This document shows, piece after piece, positions 7,540-13,455 of a stretch of 13,455 nucleotides of DNA. Where the stretch lies: contig MU625037.1 of the NCBI GenBank assembly GCA_025349905.2, positions 1-13,455 of the forward strand, read 5' to 3'. The stretch is from Blastocladiella britannica. Lineage: Eukaryota; Blastocladiomycota; Blastocladiomycetes; Blastocladiales; Blastocladiaceae. The notes beneath the pieces were generated by a model, which searched no databases, was not told the DNA's origin, and worked only from the letters and a program-made list of their open reading frames with translations. The position numbers were made by a program, and so were the translations under genes. Each line of letters starts with the position of its first letter. Positions within the stretch are counted from its first letter, which is position 1.

Positions 7540-8997
7540 ATGGCAGAAGAGAACCCAGGGCGACAGCACGCGCACGAAGCACGGATCTCGTTGATCCTGT
7601 TTGCCCTGACGCTCCCGATCTGCCTGACTTTACTCGTGGTGTCGTACCGCGACCAGCACAACAAACCGATTTCCATCTCGATCAGCAGCATATTGTCATT
7701 CTCCCCGTGGTCGCGACGACAGCGCATCGCTTCATCGCAGAGCAATAATAGTTATGGAGGGAGCATTGGCAGCAGCAATAACACAGGCGGCGCCCTGGAA
7801 CTGCGCAAGGCCACAATGTACTGGACGGCCGCCACCGCGATTCACCTGATCGAAATCGCCACCGCGCTCTGCCACTACACGGACCGCGGGTGGGACGGCC
7901 GCACGCCGCTGCACGGGTCCGGGTTTTACAATTTTCCGTGCCCGCCCGACATACTTTGGGCGGTGGGCCAGGCGCTCGAGGTGGTCACAATCCCGGTGTA
8001 CGCGTGCAAGCTGGTCCTGCAGCTCACACCACTGGCGTTTTCGCGCACCGCCCGGCGGCGACGACGACGGATCGAACGGGCAGCGCGCGTTTACGTGTAC
8101 TTTACTGCTGCCGCAACCATCTCGCAATGTATCAACTTGGTCTTGCAGCACTTGCCGAGTTTCGGGATTCCGGTCTCGGAGGGGTTTCTGGCAGTAACCT
8201 TCGCGATTGATCCGATCGCGTACGCTGGGTGGGAATTTTGTCTGGTCGGGCTCGGACTCGTCATGGTTTACTTTGGAGCACTGGCGCTCCGGATGCTGCG
8301 CATCACCGCCGGCCGGCGGCTGCAGAGCGGGACTAGTGGAAGTGCAGCCGAGGTGAGTGGCAGCGGCGCGTTGCCCGCCGATAGTACTGGCACACCATCT
8401 GGTGGTGGTGGTGTTGTAGCCGTCGTCAACAAATTGGCGGCTGTGGGGTCGCAGAGCGGCATTGCCGTCGAGCCAACAGGAAAAGTGTCTGTGCCAGTTC
8501 AAGCAGAAGCAAAGTGCTCGCTCTCGGTGGTGATGCTCAAGGTCGGGTTCCACCACCACCCTGGAGGTACCCCTTCGTTTATTTTTAACCTTCTGTTTTG
8601 GAAATAGCCTCAAATATAAAATGATGCAGACCAAGCAAAGCGCGAGCGCCAGCGGATCCACCAGGCAGCGATCCGGCTCCGACAGCTAGTGCGATCACTC
8701 CAGGTAACTGTGGGCACTTTCTTTGCACTGGTACTGCTCTCTATCGTGGTGCGCGCGTGCCAGGGCCCTGTTGGGATCCAGGTGAGCTGGGGAATCACCA
8801 TCGTGGTGTCACGGTGCCTGGAAGCGTTCCTGTTTCTGTTTGTTCGGTTGACAAGGAAGGCGGTGCAGCTGGTGCGGGTGTTGCCGACGGGGGACGCGGG
8901 GACGCTGGGGGCCGAGAGCTGGGGCGGTGGAGGCAATGGTGATGAGGCTGTTCACAATGGCAATCACAACAGTGAGATGCAGTCTGTTGTTAACTGA
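7540..8997 (+). CDS. Seven-TM receptor-like membrane protein, tandem copy B (two exons)
   Basis: This is the tandem paralogue of the gene at 6227-7453. Exon 1 is 7540-8566 and exon 2 is 8630-8997, giving 464 residues. The junction follows from homology and frame. Exon 1 would run into stops at 8605, but the last two membrane segments and the PTGDAGTL motif (428-435) appear downstream of 8630. Phase-1 sites GTACCC and GCAG give a split Asp codon (343). Hydrophobic segments lie near residues 14-36, 92-112, 136-160, 182-203, 225-250, 369-390 and 392-416. The loop after segment 1 carries a Ser/Asn/Gly-rich insert. A highly basic run (ARRRRRRIER) follows segment 3. Cys134 and Cys386 match the conserved pair of the paralogue. 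The ATG at 7540 is preferred over an upstream in-frame GTG. The receptor-like class is inferred from topology only. Confidence 0.78.
8567..8629 (+). other. 63-nt intron in tandem copy B
   Basis: The donor is GTACCC and the acceptor GCAG, with a CTCAA branch-like site at 8609-8613, 17 nt before the acceptor. The length is a multiple of three, but in-frame TAG and TAA make it non-coding. An alternative phase-0 pair (GTCGGG at 8542 with AAAG at 8640) is possible but has a weaker acceptor. The paralogue at 6227 has no interruption at this place. Confidence 0.6.
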
Positions 8998-9119
8998 CTT
9001 GACTCACACACCTTTTTTCTCTCTTTAAACGCACGCACTATCGACGCTTTGTTGTCTGCATATTGGGATCTATTACACGCGCATAGCGGCCCAACATTTT
9101 TAAGAATTTTTTTGAGGAA

Positions 9120-12100
9120 ATGTCCTCTTTGCCACCGTCAACGACACCTCCATTGGCCGTCTCCACTGTTACTTCTGCCCCTTCTTCTGCGGTCAAGCGA
9201 CTCCGCTCTCCAACCGCCTCGTCCGCTGCATCAAACACCACCGTTCTTGGTCCGTTACACCACAACGACAAGGCCACGTCACCGGACGACTCCTCTTCAA
9301 CTGCCAAGCGCGCGCGCATGGACATTGGCCCCCATTTTCCCATTGCACCACCGCCAGTGCTACAACCAGAAATAATGCTCGGCTCCCTCCCACCAGTCCA
9401 CCACGACCACCCCTCGACGGTCATGGCCACGCGCGAACAGACCTCACGCACGCTCGCCGCGCTCCTGAACACGGCATCGTCCCTCCTGGTCCCGCTAGCG
9501 TCGCTGGCAAACCGGTACGACGTGGGCACGCTTGACCCACCGGCCGACCTTGCTCCGCCGATTGGCCGGCGCTTGCACCAAACTGCCAGCAATAAGACGT
9601 CGGTTGAATCCGATGGGCCTTGGCCACTGCCCATTGAGGAACTGCCCGAAGACCTGGTGACGGACCTGCGCGCGGCCGAGGCGCACACGCGCACGCCCGT
9701 CGACCACAAGCGCATCGACAGCTTGGTGGCGGCATTCGCGGTGCTGGATATCGGCGGCAAGCTGTTGGACGCGGCCGAGCTGGTCCTGAACAGGCACGTT
9801 ACTGGACGCAGCGACTACGATGACGAAACGGACGAGGCCGAGCAGGCGGAACCAACCGCGGCCGAGGATAACAACGGTGCCGGGGACCCGGACTACCGCG
9901 TTCCGGACCCAACAATGCGCGCGTGGCTGGCGGCGACGGCCGCCCGCGCCACTGCGGCGGGGATCATGCGCGCCGACGCGAAAAAGGCGTGGATCCCGGA
10001 CTTGCGCGGCCGCGAGCTCGCTGGCGACGTGGTTTACTACGACCACAACGACGACCTGGACGACCTGGACGGCACGGGACCGCCGATCGAGTGGTTGTCG
10101 CTGTTTACCCGCGTCAAGGGGCCTTTGGCGGCCGATCGGCTCGCGAGCCACTCGTTGGCGCTGGCGCGACAGGCACGAATGTCGGCTCGAGCGATCATGG
10201 CGCGCGTGGTTGGACGCGTGCATCTCGCGCACATGTCGCCCGAGGTGGCGTGGGACGCGGGAATGCTGGCGGTTGCCTTGGTGTGTCTTTTTTTTTTTCT
10301 TTTTTTTCTTTTTGGCAATATGGACTGATCCAAAAAAAAAATATATCAGTTCCACCTTCACTTGAAGCTCGCGCTGGCCATGCAGACCCGCATTGTGTAC
10401 ACCGACTTGGGGTACTTGCTAACCTATTTTGGCCATGTACGTCTATCTCCTCATTCTCATCACTTTTCACTGACCTGTAAATATAAAAAATAGGCGATCC
10501 AAAAGACTACCAACCCTCACCAACTGGTCCGTCGCGTGACCTGGGCGGTGACGGAAACGCTCAATGCGATCGACTTGCTCGAGGTCGCGGTCCAAACCCA
10601 GAATGAAAACCAGTACTTGGCTGGCAAAGATGACTCCAAGTACATCATTGGTATGTTTAGTTTTTCCTATTCTTTTTTGAATCGACCCTAACCGTCGATC
10701 AAATACAAAACAAAAAAGACGAGGACCCAGTGGCCATTCACATGATCCTGCACACGATGCTCCCCTGGTTCCACATTGCCGCGACCGCGTCCATGTCCCC
10801 ACCCGAAACCCTGGCGCCGTTCTATACCGCGTGGTCGCGCACACTGACCTCGGTCGCGTGCCACGGGTACTCGTGCGTGCGGCCCACGGTCAGCGACGTG
10901 TCTGGCACCGACCCGGGAGTAGAAGTGACCGACGCGGTGACCATGGACGCGGTGCGGCGGTGGGCGGACGCGGGGGTCAGTCGTGGGAAGGCCGCGATCG
11001 CTGCCGCCACGCTGGCACTGAAGCGAGTCGAGGCCGCAACTGCTGCTGCAGGTCCATCGGCTGGCACTCCCGAGAGCGATGGAGACGACGATAGCGACGA
11101 CAGTGGCGACGACGACGATGACGCCGACGCCGACCACCACCCGCGCCCGACCACCGGCCGCCGCGCCGTCGCACGCGCACAACGAGTCCTGGCGTCCACC
11201 CGGATTTACACCGCACAGTCCATTCAGCAAGCGATCACGGTGCTGGACACGTCGGCGGTGGTTGAGCGGACGGCCGCGTACGTTGCGCGCGTGCAGGCCG
11301 CACGCGCGCCCACCGCACACGCCACCGACCACGACGACGACGACTTGCCCGACCCGGACGCCGTCGACCGGATCCCAGGGCCCGCGCCGTTCGGCGACCG
11401 CATGACCGAGTGCGACGCGCGGACCCGGGAGGCCACCGCCGTATTGGAGGCCGTGGAACGCAACGACAGGGGCGCGTGGGGGAAGTTGCCGCCGCAGATG
11501 GTGAGGAACGCGGTGCGACTGAAGCGCGAAGTCGCGGACGCGGCACGGAAGCGCGCGGCACGTGTCGTGGCTATTGAGCGGCGGAGGAACGACCCTAATC
11601 CAGTGCAGCACCGGGCGGCCCCAGGATATGAGCCGACGATGGTCAATGCCGAGCGGAACAGGAACCGTGTTGTGATTGCGTCCAGCCCGCCGCGGTCCGG
11701 CGCGGCGCTTGTGCCCACCACCACTACCAATGCTGCCGCTGGAACGGAGGCGTGGACGTCGCCCAAGGGCAAGTCGCCGGCTGTTGCTACTCCTGGCGAC
11801 CACCGAGACCAGGATGACGCAATGCAAGTGGACTCTTTCTCGCAGCACTCGGCCACTGACCACGACAACGACGGTCAAGTATCGCCAGTGCGGTCCGCGT
11901 CCCCGACCACGGACCAGGACCGTGGCGGCTCGGACACGGAAAGTCACGACGAGACCAGTGGCGGTGGCGGCCTTCGCGGTATGATCGACTCCCTGTCTGC
12001 CATGCAGCGCGCGCAAGTGTACTTGGCCGCGCTCGACGACGACCACCCGCAGCAAGTACAGGCGCACCACGTGGTTTCGGCTATGACCGACGACGAGGTG

Positions 12101-12430
12101 GCGGATGCGCGGCAGCTGGCAACGTGGATGCGCATGGGCGCCAGCGGTAGCGACGACGAGCACGCGGAATCGGATGCCGACAGTTTGGCGGCGTTTGGTA
12201 GCGCCAAGGGCGGCGGCGACGAGGTGGACGAGCTCATGGACGGCGACTTTGAGTTGGTCGGCGACGCCGATGAAGACGACATGATTGTGGACGATGACGA
12301 GGACGAGGACGTCGTGTCGAAGAAGGATGGTGAGTCGTCAGATGAAGAAGAAGAGGACGAGCTGGCGGGCTTGCTCCACGACCAAGAGGAGTTCGGCATG
12401 TACGCGTCTGGCCAGCGCCGGCGTGGTTAA
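9120..12430 (+). CDS. Unrecognised large acidic, probably nuclear protein (four exons)
   Basis: The exons are 9120-10280, 10350-10436, 10494-10650 and 10719-12430, giving 1038 residues. All junctions are GT-AG and keep one frame (phases 0, 0, 1). The N-terminal 70 residues are Ser/Pro/Thr-rich and hold two basic clusters, KRLR (26-29) and AKRARM (62-67), that look like nuclear localisation signals. Residues of about 95-560 are mostly helical in appearance and include the segments spanning the small exons 2 and 3 (YTDLGYLLTYFGH, VTWAVTETLNAIDLLEVA). An Asp-rich run lies near 589-607. The last 150 residues or so are strongly acidic (GDADEDDMIVDDDEDED, SSDEEEEDEL), ending in a basic QRRRG. No known domain is recognised. 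A chromatin or transcription-associated role is only suggested by the signals and acidity. The spacer upstream (8998-9119) is pyrimidine-rich with no clear TATA box. Confidence 0.8.
10281..10349 (+). other. Intron 1 of the large acidic-protein gene (69 nt)
   Basis: The donor is GTGTGT and the acceptor TATCAG, with a CTGAT branch site at 10325-10329. A T11-C-T8-C-T5 tract follows the donor, and an A10 run lies between the branch site and the acceptor. TTTTTGG (10309-10315) and CCAAAAA (10330-10336) form a perfect inverted repeat around a 14-nt loop containing the branch site. Confidence 0.85.
10437..10493 (+). other. Intron 2 of the large acidic-protein gene (57 nt)
   Basis: The donor is GTACGT and the acceptor AATAG, with a CTGAC branch site at 10470-10474. 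It is phase 0 and separates an 87-nt exon from exon 3. It is the shortest intron seen in the window. Confidence 0.85.
10651..10718 (+). other. Intron 3 of the large acidic-protein gene (68 nt)
   Basis: The donor is GTATGT and the acceptor AAAAAG, with a canonical CTAAC branch site at 10688-10692. It is phase 1, with a split Asp codon. The downstream frame is then open without interruption to 12430. Confidence 0.85.
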
Positions 12431-12598
12431 ATAACACAAATTTCATGTTTTTTTTAAAACTCAATATCATGCCGACGAGAAATGGCACGGACGATCCGAC
12501 ACCAGCTCCAGTAACGGGACGGGAATGAAGGTACGCGGATCCGATATGCCAAATATTTTAGTCTCACTCTCACCAACGACCAAATTAAACAAAAAAGA

Positions 12599-12811
12599 AT
12601 GCGCATTGAACAGCTGCCAGACCACATTCTCGCGCGCATCGCCTGGCGCATGGACCGCCGCGATGCCGTGCACTTGCGCCGCACCTGTACCGCGCTCCGC
12701 CGCAGCGTGGCCCTCGCGCAGCGCACCCCGGCGCTGTACATCATCGTCTCGGCGCTCATTTGGCGACCACCGGTGGTACTGGCGCGCCATTCACCAGAGC
12801 GACGCCGCTAA
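12599..12811 (+). CDS. F-box protein, short or 5' part of a longer gene
   Basis: The frame encodes 70 residues beginning with a clear F-box: a Leu-Pro pair (IEQLPDHILARIAW) followed by DRRDAVHLRRTCTALRRSV. F-box domains bind Skp1 in SCF ubiquitin ligases and usually sit N-terminal to a substrate-binding region. No such region is present in this frame. A phase-0 intron from GTACTG at 12776 to CTCAG at 12842 (67 nt, with CTAAAC as branch site) would replace the last codons and continue with QQLAELLVRFRVV and IQIWNALYNF. Further exons are possible to about 13000. Beyond that the plus-strand frames are antisense to transporter coding sequence and are not credible, so the C-terminal part is probably missing or very short. 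The ATG follows an A-rich leader 168 nt after the stop of the preceding gene. Confidence 0.6.
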   Translation: MRIEQLPDHILARIAWRMDRRDAVHLRRTCTALRRSVALAQRTPALYIIVSALIWRPPVVLARHSPERRR

Positions 12812-12842
12812 ACAAACATACGGCAGCGGTGGTTCACCTCAG
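12776..12842 (+). other. Candidate 67-nt intron in the F-box gene
   Basis: GTACTG and ACCTCAG flank a 67-nt segment with a CTAAAC branch-like site at 12808-12813. Size, branch site and GTAC donor all resemble the introns of the neighbouring genes. It is unproven, because the exon it would join has no recognised homology. Confidence 0.3.
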
Positions 12843-13455
12843 CAACAACTGGCCGAGCTCCTGGTCCGATTTCGCGTGGTGAACATCCAAATTTGGAATG
12901 CACTCTACAATTTTTGCCGCCGCCCAGTTGGACTACACGCGTCCGAAAAGGCAGCGACTGCGTCTCTTCGGCGATGCCGCCGACATTCTTGTTCGTTTCC
13001 AGGGCAGCTGCATTGGTCGAGGCAGCGGCAGCAGCAGGGGCGGTCTCGGGACGCACACCCACGGGCCAGCACAGGGTCGCCGCACGGGCGCCAATGTAGA
13101 TCGAGTGGTGGTCGGCGAACGAGCCATAGCCGGGCGGCGCCAAAGACGAAATCGCTAAACCAATGTCAGATGTGTCGATCGTGTAATCGACCACATCCGG
13201 CTCGGCCAGGTAGCTCTGGATGCGGAACACCGACACCTTGGTCTCAAAATAATGAATAATCTGGTTGGGGAGTTCCCACAGCGGCTCACGGAGCACAGCA
13301 AAGAGCGAGATGGCCGTGAATACGGTGGTGGCGTCCAGCTCATTGCCAATAGCCGCGTAACATGCGAATGTGAGCAGCGTCGCCAGAGTCGGAAAGGCGT
13401 GGTAAGGTGCAAATGGCTTGCCAATGTGCGTACAGCTTCTGGATCATATCCTCGA
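12808..13455 (-). pseudogene. ABCC (MRP-type) transporter fragment, truncated before its first ATPase domain
   Basis: The frame is open from 13443 down to a TAG at 12808 and enters the window from the right edge. Its first 90 residues or so match the end of the first transmembrane domain of ABCC exporters. The order is PTLATLLTFACYAAIG, then LDATTVFTAISLFAVLREPL, then the coupling helix region (YFETKVSVFRIQSYLAEPDV), then a linker and a first ATPase-domain strand (SIYIGARAATLCWPVG). In this family a Walker A motif (GxxGxGK[ST]) should follow within some tens of residues. Only KFGCSPR is present, and the frame ends soon after. A second membrane domain and both ATPase domains are absent from the window to the left. 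An in-frame TGA at 13444-13446 requires a splice acceptor (for example the AG at 13439-13440) or is another lesion. It is most likely a truncated gene, or a gene cut by a rearrangement. Confidence 0.7.

Noticed and set aside
10281..10328. Hydrophobic C terminus (Leu/Phe run) ending the first exon frame of the acidic-protein gene
   Set aside because: It is translation of the T-rich intron. Donor, branch and acceptor sites plus the continuing downstream frame show it is spliced out.
9495..10361. 288-codon minus-strand open frame
   Set aside because: It reads through intron 1 as a Lys run and mirrors the codon bias of the sense exon.
10688..12163. 491-codon minus-strand open frame opposite the large acidic-protein gene
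   Set aside because: It is composed of Arg/Val/Gly/His-rich sequence with no motif. The sense strand is supported by introns with consistent phase and branch sites.
13030..13259. Continuation of plus-strand F-box exons to 13259
   Set aside because: This stretch is antisense to well-supported ABCC membrane-domain coding, and the plus-strand product is Arg/Ser-rich without domains.

Overview
The window looks like compact nuclear DNA from an early-diverging, probably zoosporic fungus. The evidence is GC-rich coding sequence with AT-rich spacers, short GT-AG introns (57-69 nt) with CTRAY-like branch sites, short gene spacing, tandem tryptophan-rich ankyrin-like proteins, an F-box protein and an ABCC-type transporter. 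The W-rich repeat style ('LEWW', 'LDWWW') resembles families I associate with Blastocladiomycota such as Allomyces and Catenaria. That placement is an inference I could not test. No rRNA, tRNA, CRISPR array, bacterial operon or intact transposon is visible.

Left part (49-4083, minus strand): two tandem, same-orientation paralogues of a W-rich ankyrin-like repeat protein. The first (49-1932) is intact. The second (2211-4083) is collinear with it but switches frame near 2890, exactly where the first copy has an LEWW motif. The 344-nt spacer upstream (4084-4427) holds a G-quadruplex motif, a small Cys/His-rich ORF, and an AATAAA hexamer followed 22 nt later by an A15 run on the minus strand.

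Middle part (4428-8997): three genes for proteins with about seven predicted membrane segments and a long loop between segments 5 and 6, which is a GPCR-like layout. One is on the minus strand (4428-6116). It is divergent, across only 110 nt, from two plus-strand tandem paralogues (6227-7453 and 7540-8997). The last of these has a 63-nt intron. These genes may be a lineage-specific receptor-like cluster.

Right part (9120-13455): a four-exon gene (9120-12430) encodes a 1038-residue, probably nuclear, unrecognised protein with acidic tracts. It is followed by a short F-box gene (12599-12811, possibly with more exons). On the minus strand, running in from the right edge, is the end of the first membrane domain of an ABCC (MRP-type) transporter. 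It stops before any Walker A motif, so it is truncated against the F-box gene. That junction is either a rearrangement breakpoint with decayed genes or an assembly problem.

Nothing in the window shows that these genes share a pathway. They form a set of expanded accessory families: ankyrin-like, 7TM, F-box and ABC transporter.
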